This document shows, piece after piece, positions 1 through 10,634 of a DNA stretch of 64,000 nucleotides (the stretch's first letter is position 1; each line of letters begins with the position of its first letter). The DNA lies in contig OX246739.1 in the NCBI GenBank assembly GCA_945910005.1, forward strand, positions 36,652,608-36,716,607, given 5' to 3'. The DNA comes from Isoperla grammatica (lineage: Eukaryota > Arthropoda > Insecta > Plecoptera > Perlodidae). The position numbers were made by a program, and so were the translations under genes. The notes beneath the pieces are model-generated. The model was not told where the DNA came from. It made no database searches and worked only from the letters and a program-made list of their open reading frames with translations.

Positions 1-1
1 G

Positions 2-2458
2 GCATTCTACAATAACATATGTGTTGACTTTATACTGTATTCCTCTAAAGGTTGCTTTTGTTCCAACTTGCGAATCAATTTTTTCTAATCCATGAGTAGC
101 GATAGCTAATTGGATGTCTTCGTCATATAAACTTTTAGCAGACAGGTAGCTAACGAAATTGTCACATACAGTGTTACAATCTGAAAATAAACCATTTATA
201 CTGTATAGAGCTTGAAGGTACTGGTGTTTTGTTGCCAAGGTTTTGGTTATATTCTTGAAACATTTCGCTCGTTTTGCACACTCTACAAAGTATGAATGTT
301 TAGATTCGAATCTTAAAGTAAACACTCTGATTAGCGGTCCGAACTGTAAGGCTAGTCGTGCATAATGGCTTAAAAAGTGGTGTTTTGGTCGTAGTTTGGT
401 GCCCGGAAATAGAGCTTTTCTCGTTTCAAGATAACATCTTATTTGGTAATCCATGTAAGCCAATTGAGATTCTCCCGTTACTGGTGCAGTAACAAAGCGC
501 ACTATCTCAATTAGCAAAAGAACCATTTGCCAAACGGGATCCTCCAAACCTACACTTTGTTCAACTTTGTGCCCTATTAAAAGTGGCAAAAATCTTAGGA
601 AATTCCAGTTTTGAACTGCATGGCCCTTCAACCTATAACAGTTGTGCTTTATTTTTGAGGGTTTGTCGTGTGTATCTGGGCCCTGGAAACGAGTTTGGGC
701 GATCCTTCTGTTGATGTATTCATATGTGAACGCCTTTTCTTCCTTGATGAAGTAGCTAAGGACCAACGGAATATCATATTGAATAACTCCTTCGAAGATG
801 TCGTGGGCTAAACATGGGGGTAAACCTGACTCAACATTAAAATGTAGCAGTTGGTTTAAGAGCGCGTGTGACTTAATACCCTTTACATTGTTGGCTTTGG
901 GATCCGTATTTAGAGAGTTCTGCCTTGCATATTCCGTGTTCGCTTCCTTAGTACGCGTATCTGCCACATTATTTCCGTTGTGGAAGGAGACTAGGTCTAT
1001 TTCGCAGTATCTGCAGAAATATGTAGCACCGAAACTCTCACACTGGCCTGCCATTGCGTGGCTCCCTAAATTATCCCCCAACACCGCTGATAGTATAACT
1101 GGCACATTTACTCCACTAGGACCGACACATATTCCATTTTCTTCTAGGTCCTGGAGATCCATCAACAGTCGCTTTAACACTTTTTCCTGAGTGAAGTATG
1201 TAAAGTCCGTTTGCTTGCAGAACATAATCAACTGCATTTGATCGATTTTAGACCTATTCCAAACGTGGAGATTCCCTATTGTATAGTAGAACGCAAGAAT
1301 TTTATGGAGTCCGCGTCCCGCCCCCAAGGGGTTAACAATCTCAAAAGCGTCTTGATACAAAATTAATTGTATGGCAGTTCTATCCTTACCAAGTACAGAG
1401 TGATTTTTGAAATGACTGCCATCTTTCAAATCGCGTAAGGTTCCATCTGGTGATCTGGAACGACAAGACGTGTTTTCTTCATACTGTTGCAAAACAGTGG
1501 GATCAGCAAGAAATTTGTGTAAAGTGTCACGTATAGGGACATAATGGTAATGTCTTTTCTGATTGTTTTCATTCAATCCTAAGCTTATTGCTTGAGGGGA
1601 AACAAATTCAAACAATTCTTGGTAAAGTTTGAATCTTGTATACATGGAACGGAGCTTGCTGTTAGGGCCATGCATACTAACCAACCCGTTGACAAATATA
1701 GTTTTCAGCCTTACTACATCGATAGTATTACCGCCATTATTTTCTAATGATGACAGTACATTCTTGAGCGTTAAATCGCTTGCCTGTTCTATGAGGGCAC
1801 GGTACTTCTCAAATATGACCTGAGTAGTTTTAGAAGATACATGATGTTTAGCCAAGAGGGTTAGATAAAACTCAGCCAACGATCTCTCCAACGTCTCGTC
1901 TTCGTTCATATTGGAAACATTATTTTCTATTTCCATATCATCTCTTGCATCGTCTACCGCAGCATTGCAATCATTATAATCAGGCATACAGTCATCGATG
2001 GTGCTATTAGACGTACTAGCCGTCTGAACTGGATCGACTGTAGTGACTTCATTTTGTGTGTGCTGCCGAGATATATGGGAATTGAATGACGACACAACTG
2101 AAAATGTATTACTTCTGCAAATCGGACATACTACAGTTATGTTGTCTCTTATGTGAATTCGAAGATGAGCAAGTAAAGCTGGGCGTGAGTGCACATTAGC
2201 TTGGCAAACATCACACTGAAATATTCTTAGACTACCAACAGGCGGCAAGATAGCATGGTGATCGCTGTTTTGAATAGAATGTCTTCTGAGTAGATGGGAA
2301 TTGAACGTGTTCAACGATCGCATCTTATGCATGCATTGTGCAACTCCACACTTGAAATGTGTATTGACGGCAGTTTTGTGATAGGCATTAAAATGCCTTA
2401 CAAAGTCAGTAGGTGAATTCATTGAAGAGAAACACTGTTTACATAATAATTTACGCAT
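2..2458 (-). CDS. C2H2 zinc-finger, CACTA/EnSpm-like transposase-type protein (partial, runs off the left edge)
   Basis: I read this frame codon by codon from the ATG at 2458-2456 to the window edge: 819 codons and no stop. The in-frame TAA at 2494-2492 lies just upstream, so this is the first possible ATG. Four C2H2 fingers fill the N-terminus: C6/C9/H22/H27, C37/C42/H55/H60, C82/C85/H98/H102 and C111/C114/H128/H133. An acidic linker follows (about residues 150-190). The rest resembles the Transposase_21 (tnp2) class of CACTA-like transposases: an LYQDAFE...NPLG block with D370, an LGDNLGSHAMAG block with D462 leading to FCRYC, an AHDIFEGV block with H552/D553/E556, and a late RFESKHSYF block near residue 718. 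Proteins of this build are widespread in fish, cnidarian and mollusc genomes. Choosing D370, D462 and an acidic residue of the third block as catalytic is inference. No frameshift is visible, so the gene is young, active or under selection. The C-terminus lies outside the window. Confidence 0.82.
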   Translation of the reverse strand, partial: MRKLLCKQCFSSMNSPTDFVRHFNAYHKTAVNTHFKCGVAQCMHKMRSLNTFNSHLLRRHSIQNSDHHAILPPVGSLRIFQCDVCQANVHSRPALLAHLRIHIRDNITVVCPICRSNTFSVVSSFNSHISRQHTQNEVTTVDPVQTASTSNSTIDDCMPDYNDCNAAVDDARDDMEIENNVSNMNEDETLERSLAEFYLTLLAKHHVSSKTTQVIFEKYRALIEQASDLTLKNVLSSLENNGGNTIDVVRLKTIFVNGLVSMHGPNSKLRSMYTRFKLYQELFEFVSPQAISLGLNENNQKRHYHYVPIRDTLHKFLADPTVLQQYEENTSCRSRSPDGTLRDLKDGSHFKNHSVLGKDRTAIQLILYQDAFEIVNPLGAGRGLHKILAFYYTIGNLHVWNRSKIDQMQLIMFCKQTDFTYFTQEKVLKRLLMDLQDLEENGICVGPSGVNVPVILSAVLGDNLGSHAMAGQCESFGATYFCRYCEIDLVSFHNGNNVADTRTKEANTEYARQNSLNTDPKANNVKGIKSHALLNQLLHFNVESGLPPCLAHDIFEGVIQYDIPLVLSYFIKEEKAFTYEYINRRIAQTRFQGPDTHDKPSKIKHNCYRLKGHAVQNWNFLRFLPLLIGHKVEQSVGLEDPVWQMVLLLIEIVRFVTAPVTGESQLAYMDYQIRCYLETRKALFPGTKLRPKHHFLSHYARLALQFGPLIRVFTLRFESKHSYFVECAKRAKCFKNITKTLATKHQYLQALYSINGLFSDCNTVCDNFVSYLSAKSLYDEDIQLAIATHGLEKIDSQVGTKATFRGIQYKVNTYVIVEC

Positions 2459-2975
2459 TTTTGTAAATACTTTCTCAGTGAGATATATGCTTTATATGCG
2501 TAAATTAAGTATTTCGAATTCTTTACTCAGCAGCCACTACTCAACATGAATTTTAATTCACATACGGTTTAACTTCGACAACCCATTGGCCATTAGCTAT
2601 AAAAAAAAAAAAAAATTATCAAATAACCCTATTTAGGCATATTAATCAATTCAATGATTAGCTGTAAACTATTTCTGTTCAATAAATAGTACATATTCAT
2701 ATAGTAACATCGGAGTTGTAAAATTATATGATTTCATAAAATGATAAGCTTAGTTTGTAATTACAGAGAAGACAAGTCTGGGTTGGGTTTATCTAATTTT
2801 ATAGGCCTCGATAAACCTACTATTCAGTTCGTTGGAGGACATTACTAACTTGCAGTAGGAATTAATAAGTAATTATTTTGATGACCAATATTATGGTGGT
2901 GCGCGCCCATCCGCTATTCGTGACGTAACGATTAATATATGGTTTTAATTAATATTATATCAAGTGGCCAAAATG
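2459..2975. other. Upstream region of the zinc-finger ORF
   Basis: AT-rich. It holds an A-run at about 2601-2615 and no coding signal. It should contain the promoter and 5' leader of the minus-strand gene, but I see no clear TATA or splice arrangement and no convincing CACTA-type element end. Confidence 0.4.
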
Positions 2976-5056
2976 TCTCTTATTTAGCGTGTTTTCAAAG
3001 ACCTCGAAAACAAATAAGATTGGTGAAATGAGAACATATTATTATTTGGGTACCGACATATAGCCGTAGCACGCAGAAAAATAAAAAAATATGACATATG
3101 ATTAGGTAACCATATTATGCACGTTTGCATCATATGCGGCAGCTTTTGAGACGATGCGGTGGAAACCGGAACGGGTCAACACCCGAGCGGATATGCTGTT
3201 CATTCAATAAATATCAACTTTCCTCAACAGCTTGAACGTACATTGTGGTTCATTAAAATATTTGTCTTAAATATAAAATGCAATATTACTAGGAAAACGC
3301 TCTGTGTGACGCGTTGATAAGCGAGCATGTCCATGGCCACGAATGAGACCAAAAGTTCTCAAAGTTACCGCCATTGCTCAATATAATTTAATTGTGCATA
3401 TTTTAAAAACAACAATTAACAGCAATAATTTAATATTATACTTATTATACTTCTTGACATTGTTGTTGAATATAAGAACGATTGTGCAATGTGCACAGAT
3501 TTTTTAGATTTTTAGTTGTCATAGTTAATCACTTATATAAGTAATAGAAATGTAATTTTTACCTCCAATACTTATCGGATTGCAATAAAAGTTACATATT
3601 CGTGACCAGACGAAAATTTACTATAATATCGCTGTCTCACATTTTGCCACCATTTTCTTTCAGACAAACATTTTTCAGTAACTATGGTGTAACTTTTTTA
3701 ACTGTTCAACCGATTTTTTCACAAAACTAATGGTATTCAATCCACATCGAAGCTTGTGGATGGTTCAAATTTCAAGTTATTTGGACTTTCCGTTCGACCG
3801 CTATCGCGAGACATAAAAAAAAACCTACACACAGAACTAGTGCCATAAAAGTAGAATGGAAACGCTCGCTTGATAACTAAATACAATAGGGAAGGCAACA
3901 CATTTTTTTTATTTGCTTACTGGTTACCTCAAGTTAAAATAAACGGGAACTAATTGGTTTCGGCTCGAAAGGTGCATTAACATCGCTTTAACAGCAAGTC
4001 AAAGATATTGCTGTCAAAACACGCTCAGAAACGGACCTGCGCCATCTTGCTCGTGATTAGAAGGTTCTGACGTCAAATGTCAGTAAACAATAATTTTATA
4101 TCATACAAATATACTGAGATCCCACCCTTTAGTATATTATTGCTCTCATAAGACTTAAACTCAACCAACGTTTATTTCTAGTTAGTAAATGAACACTGCT
4201 CAACATTAATTAACAACAATATGTTGAATAATTGCATTCTTTTAAACACGTTTTGGTAAATACTATATCAAAATGTATTTTCTGAAGAAAACAGTGGTAT
4301 AAAAGACATTGTTGTGAAGTCACTGCATCCTAGATATTGTAAAATGTCCAACTTAATATCGTTGATATTATTAAGAATACTTCAAGGAGGCAGTTGTTTA
4401 CATGACATATGACGTCAAGAGCCGTTTTTCAATTTCGGAAGAAGAAGTTCCAAATTTCAAACTTAAAATGCTAATAGAATTGGAAATATACGCTTCCCAG
4501 ATATAAAAATTGTACCGCCCGTATTTTTAGATAATGATCTTCCATTTTTAGGTGCTTTGAGGAATATTTACTTTTGATGAGACTTCCCTATTGTGTCAAA
4601 AAATATGGTACACAGAGCCACGTAAGTGCCTTCATAGATAATTTGTTTCTACTACACATGTGTCATCATATTGTAATGCATTAATTGCATGTGTATTATT
4701 ATTAAATAATAAAAACAACGATTAGTAATAGAAGATTCTATGCTTTTGATCCTTGAGCCACTGATAACGGTCTCCGCGTCCATCAACAATAAAATTAGAT
4801 CTAGATTGTGAATGAGTTGTAAAAAAAAACAAATGTTATCTGAAAAGCTGCAACGAGAGTTCTACCTTTCGTGGCCGGACGCTGCGCGAATCCACAACAA
4901 AATGCGCCAATACTTGCACATTTGTAATGACTAATAAAATATCAAACTAGTATTTTTCTTTTTTCTCCATACTTACTATACGTCAGTACCAAAATATCTT
5001 TCCCCTTTTTCAATCTTATTTGTTTTCTAGGTCTTTGAAAACACGCTAAATTAGAG
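2976..5056. mobile_element. About 2.1-kb DNA element with inverted ends, no coding capacity
   Basis: The left end (about 2976-3070) recurs in inverse orientation at about 4985-5056. A block of about 38 bp beginning TTAGCGTGTTTTCAAAGACC differs at a single base between the arms. Similarity continues inward at roughly 65-70 percent for another 60-70 bp. Weaker inverted matches lie deeper, for example ACAATAGGGAAG at 3883 and its complement at about 4584. No ORF of note lies between. This is the structure of a non-autonomous terminal-inverted-repeat transposon. The superfamily and target duplication are not clear, and the outer limits are good to about 10 bp. Confidence 0.55.
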
Positions 5057-5063
5057 TAATTTA

Positions 5064-5088
5064 ATATATATATATATATATATATATA
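5064..5088. repeat. (TA)n microsatellite
   Basis: About 12 TA units, directly outside the right arm of the inverted-end element. Confidence 0.95.
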
Positions 5089-5188
5089 GCCTTATGTTTC
5101 TTTTTCAACAAAAATTTTTACTTTCGATATGCTTGAACATAAAAGCCCAGAGAACATGTTGCTACTATTAGTTCTTGTCTCACTCAGG

Positions 5189-5960
5189 CAGTGGTGTATT
5201 GGGGCGGAACGTCGTTCCGGTACTTATTTTCGAGCCAGAACGTCGTTCCCCCACTTTTTTCAATATTTGTGCTAGCAAATATTATAAAATGAAATAATAT
5301 GCTTCTTAGCGAAAGCTATCAGTCACATTGCGGCAGGTCAGGGCCTGGCTATACTGTGTGCTTTGTTCATTGTTCAATCACGCCTCACTGGGTAATGGGT
5401 ATGTTTCAAATTTACCTGTACGAATGATCTTGGAAATATGTGGTCCTACGCCTGTGGACGCGGCGGGGCACATTACCTGCACTCAATCACAAGAATCTTT
5501 CAAGAAGAAAATTTGGCGACCGATTATGCAGAGTTTTTTTAGTATGATTGTTTCTAGAGGTCTCGCAATGCACAATAAATGAAGGGGTGGGAATGGGGGT
5601 TTGATTTGATTGGTAGGTGTTTAACGGTGCGTCAACAGCTTGGTTTTGTTAGTTTTTCTCAGTTGCGTCGCAACTTACGTGCAAACAGCATCCAAATTTG
5701 TCTTGGGCTGTTTGAATTTCGAAAATGAGTGCGAAACGAAAACAAACACGCATGGACGCATTTGTTACTCAACACAAGAACCAAATTAGCACACACTGTC
5801 GAAAAGAAAAGTGTTGGCGGACCTCCAATTGAACAGTGGAAACCAGACAATTACGTTCGCAAGTGGCTGAGGAATCAACGCTCAGCAACTGATACCCAGA
5901 TCCAGTGTTGCGTAGGAACTTCAACAGGAATGCGTTCCTGTTGTAATTGGAACTTTTTAA
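5189..5960 (+). mobile_element. Possible decayed hAT-type transposon relic
   Basis: CAGTGGTGTATTGGGGCGG at 5189 has the look of a hAT terminal repeat and is followed by two copies of GAACGTCGTTCC. At 5725 a short frame begins MSAKRKQTRMDAFV, the Lys/Arg-rich opening typical of many hAT/TTF-type transposases, and meets a stop after about 36 codons. A shifted frame continues with WKPDNYVRKWLR before dying out. I could not find the opposite terminus. The case rests on resemblance only. Confidence 0.25.
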
Positions 5961-6929
5961 CATTACAGTTCTTAATTACGGGGAACTCCTAAAAAAATAT
6001 CGACAGGTTCCTTACCTTTGATGAGGCATTTAGAACAACCACCATTCCAGCCACATGTGAAAACAAGTTACCAATTTCGGGGAACTTGAATAAAAAAAAT
6101 AAAAATTCCTTCCATTATTCGAGAAGTGTATAAAAACCGCCATTGGCCATATTGTTTTTCCCCACCAAATGACTGCCGCTTCCCGTTTTAAATTCTTTAC
6201 CGGTAGAACACTGTTTCACCGACATCATCTAGTGGCCTATAGAATTTTGTGCAGGTTTGCGCATTAAACATTACATTTCCAATGCTGCGTTACTTATTAT
6301 TTCCTTCGTGGACATACGCGGGTAAAAACCGCCTCTAAAATCTAAATCCTATATCCCATGTTTTTTTCGCAAAAGGAACTTGTTATTTTTCAAGAACGCA
6401 ATAGTTTCTTCTTTTTTGAGGAAATGCAACTTTTAAAATTATAACTTAGTTCTTCTCAACACTGCCCGTCAAGAACACAGAACGTCCAGCGGATAAACGT
6501 TGGAAATACGATATACTAAACATAGTTTCGCTAATTACATAAATGCAGTTATGTAAGAGGTTTTTTATTTTATTTTTTGACGCAAAACTCAACTGTATTA
6601 GTTATTACTTATTAGTTTCTTACTGATTACAACAGCCCTTGGCTCCTTCAACTACTCTATTCATGCTACGTTTATAGTTAAGATTAGCCAATGTTTTTTG
6701 TTTTTTTTAGTTTGTTTACTACCACCCAATCCAGTTCTAGTAGGCTTATTGACGTCTGAGACCATAGGCGGAGGCCTATTATGGATGGTGCAGCCTTTGA
6801 CATTGTTTAGGCCTATTTGTGTCCCCAGTTTTTTTAAGTTCAGGCTACTTTTTTTTTTAGCAAACCACTGATAGTGAATCACTATTATATCTTCGACTAC
6901 AATGCGCGTTATTTACGGCGCTCGGATAA
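5961..6929. other. AT-rich intergenic DNA
   Basis: No gene, RNA or structured repeat recognised. Short Gs/Cs and T-runs only. Confidence 0.4.
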
Positions 6930-7112
6930 TATTTCGGCTTCGCGTCTCATATTTTTTGCAACGATGCTAATCGAGACGATAAGTGGGTGATTATGGGGAT
7001 GAAAAAACGCCACATGACATCCATGCCCAAGCCAGGATTCGAACCTAGAACGCAGAAAAACTAAACCTGGTGGTTTACTAGACTAACGCCTAATCGACCG
7101 CGGCCAACGACG
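6930..7112 (-). mobile_element. SINE with a class-II tRNA (Ser-like) head
   Basis: On the minus strand the stretch from about 7112 to 7015 reads like a tRNA-Ser-type gene: a D-arm of the form GGCCGCGGTCGATTAGGCG, an anticodon-arm-like TTAGTCTAGTAAACCA, and a perfect B box GGTTCGAATCC (7045-7035). The acceptor ends do not pair, so it is not a functional tRNA. The body beyond the head (7020 down to about 6930, with CGTCTCATATTTTTTGCAAC) recurs at about 45588-45710, which marks a dispersed SINE family. Confidence 0.6.
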
Positions 7113-7372
7113 CTGGCTCTGGGACATTCCGCAAAACCACAACATTTGCAGAAGTACCTATGACACAATGTGGAGTACGTGACCGTTTTTAATTTCTACC
7201 TTCAACCAAAGATTACTGAGAGGGACCCCACTTAGTAATCTTTGCTTCAACTAGGATAAGAAACAACACAGTTACTGCCTATTGGCGTACGTCATAATAT
7301 GCTTACAAACGTTGACCTAATATCAGGAGAGTAAAAATATATGGAGCGTACAGTTAATTTATTATCGTGTGT

Positions 7373-7399
7373 GTGTGGGGGGGGGGGGGGGGGGGGGGC
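7373..7399. repeat. Poly(G) tract
   Basis: An uninterrupted run of more than 20 G follows a short GT run. It is followed by TGGGCGTCGCCAGGA, a sequence reminiscent of transposon termini, for which no partner end was found. Confidence 0.9.
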
Positions 7400-8269
7400 T
7401 GTGTATATGGGCGTCGCCAGGATATTTTCCAGGGGCGGGGGCAAGACGAAACAACATTATCCACTTTCGGGTGGAATGGGGATCTGGAGAGGGTTGGGGG
7501 GGGGCGTTAGCCTCGTAGAGAATGTTTGGATTTTAACCCTTTTTAACCGATTTGGCGCCCTTCAAGGACATCGAAACCCTAGCTCTATTTAATATCCATA
7601 ACATCTATTGATTTATTTTAAAAATTATAGCGAAAACTAGAACCCTCATACCCACTCCAGGAATTAGCTATAAATTATTTTCGAGTTGATAATATTCCCT
7701 TGAGCGCGGCCGTTTTTTATGGCCGTGACGTAGCTTTTACTAGTCCCGTGCCGCTAGCATCGGCGGGAGACGCGATATGTCGTACGCGCGTCTATTTACC
7801 CTGTCATAGCAAACGAACTATTAGCGGAAGCTCACTGAACTCAATTACACGTTAATCTGCAATGTTTTCTCGTCCTACTCAATGCTTCAACGAGAAGAAT
7901 ATCTAACTTACGTAATGGGAAAAATTGATTTTAAATAAACCAAGTTTTCCGTATTAACTCACATATTTCAAAGTCTGGTATGGTTAGTATATTTTGAGGA
8001 CATTTTTGCCATTTTGGAAGGCTTCACATAATACGACATGCATGAAGAATTACTAAAAAAATACGGTATTGTAATTTGTGCTAGGATGTGCTTACAGTTA
8101 TGTGATATGTATTCACGTTGTATCACTGTTTTTACCCCCGCACTGCGCTTCCAACGTTGGTGTTGTCTAGCTACTCTTGACGTGCTATCGTTTAGTACAT
8201 ATTCCAAAAACATTAACCAGCAGAACATGAAGAATAATGAATATCAGACAAATTGTACCCAGTATGTTA

Positions 8270-8416
8270 GGTTGGAATTCATAGTCGGCCCCTACACCTA
8301 GGGGCACCCATTGTTGCTATGGATTTGTTTTGTTTATGGGAAATAACATGGAAACAATAGTTACCTTAGCAACAATGGGCGCCCCTAGGTGTAGGGACCG
8401 ACTATGAATTCCAACC
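8270..8416. mobile_element. PIF/Harbinger-like MITE (147 bp) nested in the long-TIR element
   Basis: The two ends are near-perfect inverted repeats of about 45 bp, starting GGTTGGAATTCATAGTCGG and including CCTACACCTAGGGG. The element is flanked by TTA at 8267-8269 and TTA at 8417-8419, the 3-bp TWA duplication typical of Harbinger elements. Its centre is about 50 bp of unique sequence, so the whole can fold as a hairpin. Confidence 0.8.
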
Positions 8417-8449
8417 TTAGTGTACAATAGGGATAAAGTTCAAAGTACA

Positions 8450-8535
8450 GTGTTTTAGCTCTGATTGTACCCAATATATTGTACAATAGGGATAATGCAC
8501 AAAGTACAATGTACAATAGCTGATAGTTTAGCTTT
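8450..8535. repeat. Short duplicated GTACAATAGGGATAA block
   Basis: GTACAATAGGGATAA with AAAGTACA recurs about 70 bp apart (near 8423 and 8481), which looks like a local two-copy duplication beside the MITE. Confidence 0.5.
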
Positions 8536-8559
8536 GAGTATATACACTACTCAAATGTA

Positions 8560-8790
8560 CTAGCATACAAGCTTCTCATTCGCCAGGTTGTCGGTTCGAT
8601 ACCCGCTATTGGCCGTCGGCATCCCTAAATGAATAGTTATTTCGAGTTTTTTTGTCATGATATTGTTGCTGCAATTTAGTCCTACTACCAGCCCTCAGAC
8701 ATCCCCCCTCCCCCACCCGTCAGCCACTTATCCTACTACCAAAATAGCTCGTTAGTCACGTGAAGAATGTTGGCCCTGGGCAGGTTACAT
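8560..8790 (+). mobile_element. tRNA-derived SINE, family 1, diverged copy
   Basis: It has a B-box-like GGTTCGATACCC, then the family body with TCCTACTACCAGCCCTC and TCACGTGAAGA. This matches in order the better-preserved copy at 18525-18790. It lies in the interior of the long-TIR element, so it inserted after that element formed. Confidence 0.55.
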
Positions 8791-9829
8791 ACAGACTTTT
8801 CTATTAGTAAATACAAATTATATAGTAAATACAAAATATCAGAACTCTCTATAAGCTGAACAATATAGTTATAATCTGCAGCAGTAAATCGACATTGAAA
8901 CGAATGTAATCTTAAGTTTTATTGAGTGTTATATTATTGTTGCATTCGCTCTGAGTGATTAAAAGTGAAATAAATAAAAAAATCGAACCAACTGCTGCTA
9001 CCAAGAAAACTAGACCTGATGTTTATTGAAATGCTTTGCGGACCGACCACCTCCTAGCCGCCGCTGACAACCTTCTCCAGCCCGGCTAGTTGGCCAGGTA
9101 AATGTCAAATACCAACACTTATTCATTAAATCACTGCTTGCGGGTTATCTTTAACATCGCCATACCGTATTTTTTTAATCATTCTTCATGCATGTAGTAT
9201 TATGTCAAGCCTCCTAAAATGGCAAAAATGTCGTTGCAAAATATACTAACCAGACTTTGAAATATGCGAGTTAATACGGAAAACTTGGTTTATTTAAAAT
9301 CAAATTTTTCCCATTACGTAAGTTAGATATTCTTCTCGTTGAAGCATTGAGTAGGACGAGAAAACATTGCAGATTAACGTGTAATTGAGTTCAGTGAGCT
9401 ACCGCTAATAGTTCGTTTGCTATGACAGGGTAAATAGACGCGCGTAAGACATATCGCGTCTCCCGCCGATGCTAGCGGCACGGGACTAGTAAAAGCTACG
9501 TCACGACCATAAAAAACGGCCGCGCTCAAGGGAATATTATCAACTCGAAAATAATGTGTAGCTAATTCCTGGAGTGGGTATGAGGGTTCTAGTTTTCGCT
9601 ATAAATTTTAAAATAAATCAATAGATGTTATGGATATTAAATAGAGCTAGGGTTTCGATGTCTTTTAAAATAGGTGTTGAATGATATGAATACATTGAAC
9701 CACTCATACTTCGAAAACAAGAATTTCGTTTTGTTCAAATTTGTTTGCGGTTGAACCAATGTCAAATGCGAAAGAAAATTAAAATATATCAACGATATAC
9801 AATATGCTCGTATACATATAACTTAAAAA

Positions 9830-10000
9830 AGAGACCCTGTAGAGCAGCAGTGAAACATAAATTAATTAGTAAATTTGTATTTATACTTTATAGTCGCCCC
9901 ACTCAGTTATAAACACTAATTTTCAGTGGGGGACATTTATTATGTGCTTCATTGCTATGACAGCTCCAAAGTCACCGTAACATGAGCGGCAGTATCATAT
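9830..10000 (-). mobile_element. Dispersed SINE-like repeat, family 3
   Basis: On the minus strand it carries GGAGCTGTCATAGCAATGAAG, then CCCACTGAAAAT and a degenerate ACTGAGTGGG block. This matches in order the copy at 58160-58380, which has a tRNA-like head. The core is also present at 11770-11890. Confidence 0.5.
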
Positions 10001-10341
10001 AGGCCCTAGATAGATACAGAAAAGAAATGATCAAAACGTGCAAAAGTAGAAAAATCCCTAGAAATCCCCTGTCAGATTATTACTAAATTGGCGAGAATTT
10101 GAAAATAATTTTGATTTAATACAAACATTAATATATGCAAGTTTTTCAAGCAAGGAGGTAGGCAGCAAAAACAAATAATTCATGCTTAGTTGAAAGGCCA
10201 ACCAAATATTTGAAAACATTATGCAATTCGCAATTAGTAGTAGCGTGTGTGTAATTGTTGTAATCGCGTTCATTCAATAAAATAACAATTTACTCGTTAA
10301 CAATCTCTAGAATTCGGTCAATTCGGTTCAAACTTGCGGCT

Positions 10342-10361
10342 TGCCCCCCCCCCCCCCCCCC
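10342..10361. repeat. Poly(C) tract
   Basis: A run of about 18 C inside otherwise AT-rich DNA, followed by a short GC-rich segment. Confidence 0.9.
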
Positions 10362-10492
10362 TTCCCGCCCAACGCGCCGCCATGGCTGTGTAACGCTTTT
10401 TGGGAGACCAAACCGTGCAAGGTGTATGTTACTCTTGGTTTATAAGTAACATATTTCTGGTGATAGTAATAATAATATTAGTAAGTTCTTAC

Positions 10493-10634
10493 CTTCTATC
10501 AACAGCGGGTCGACACTATCAGAAACATCATCTTCTAGAACGTCAATGGAATCAAATGACTCTTCTTCCATCATATTGATGCACTTCAACGCGGTCTGTC
10601 TTCTAGCTGCGGAGAACGTGTTCTCTATGCCGTA
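10493..10634 (-). CDS. Possible orphan coding exon (unrecognised)
   Basis: On the minus strand a 142-bp open stretch is bounded by an acceptor-like CTCGCGCCTAG and a good donor-like GTAAGA (10492-10487). It translates as YGIENTFSAARRQTALKCIN, then MMEEESFDSID, ending in an acidic stretch with VLEDDVSDSVDPLLIE. Composition is more protein-like than the surrounding AT-rich sequence. I recognise no family, and no partner exon is evident nearby. It could be an exon of a host gene or a decayed transposon exon. The exon limits are inferred from splice consensus alone. Confidence 0.2.

Larger units (their letters stand above)
7567..9662. mobile_element. 2.1-kb DNA transposon with about 500-bp terminal inverted repeats
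   Basis: The left arm at 7567-8069 and the right arm at 9162-9662 are reverse complements over about 500 bp, with only around 20 differences and small indels by eye (roughly 95 percent). Both begin GACATCGAAACCCTAGCTC at the outside and stop matching just after ATACGGTAT on the inside. Beyond the ends the flanks diverge at once, so these are true element borders. I see no convincing target duplication. The 1.1-kb interior has no transposase frame and hosts a MITE (8270-8416) and a SINE. It is therefore non-autonomous. The superfamily is not identifiable by eye. Confidence 0.85.

Noticed and set aside
798..1823. Plus-strand frames of 130 and 64 codons
   Set aside because: They are antisense shadows of the continuous 819-codon minus-strand gene, which carries the recognisable motifs.
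7567..9662. LTR retrotransposon
   Set aside because: The two 500-bp arms are in inverted, not direct, orientation, and no reverse transcriptase lies between them.
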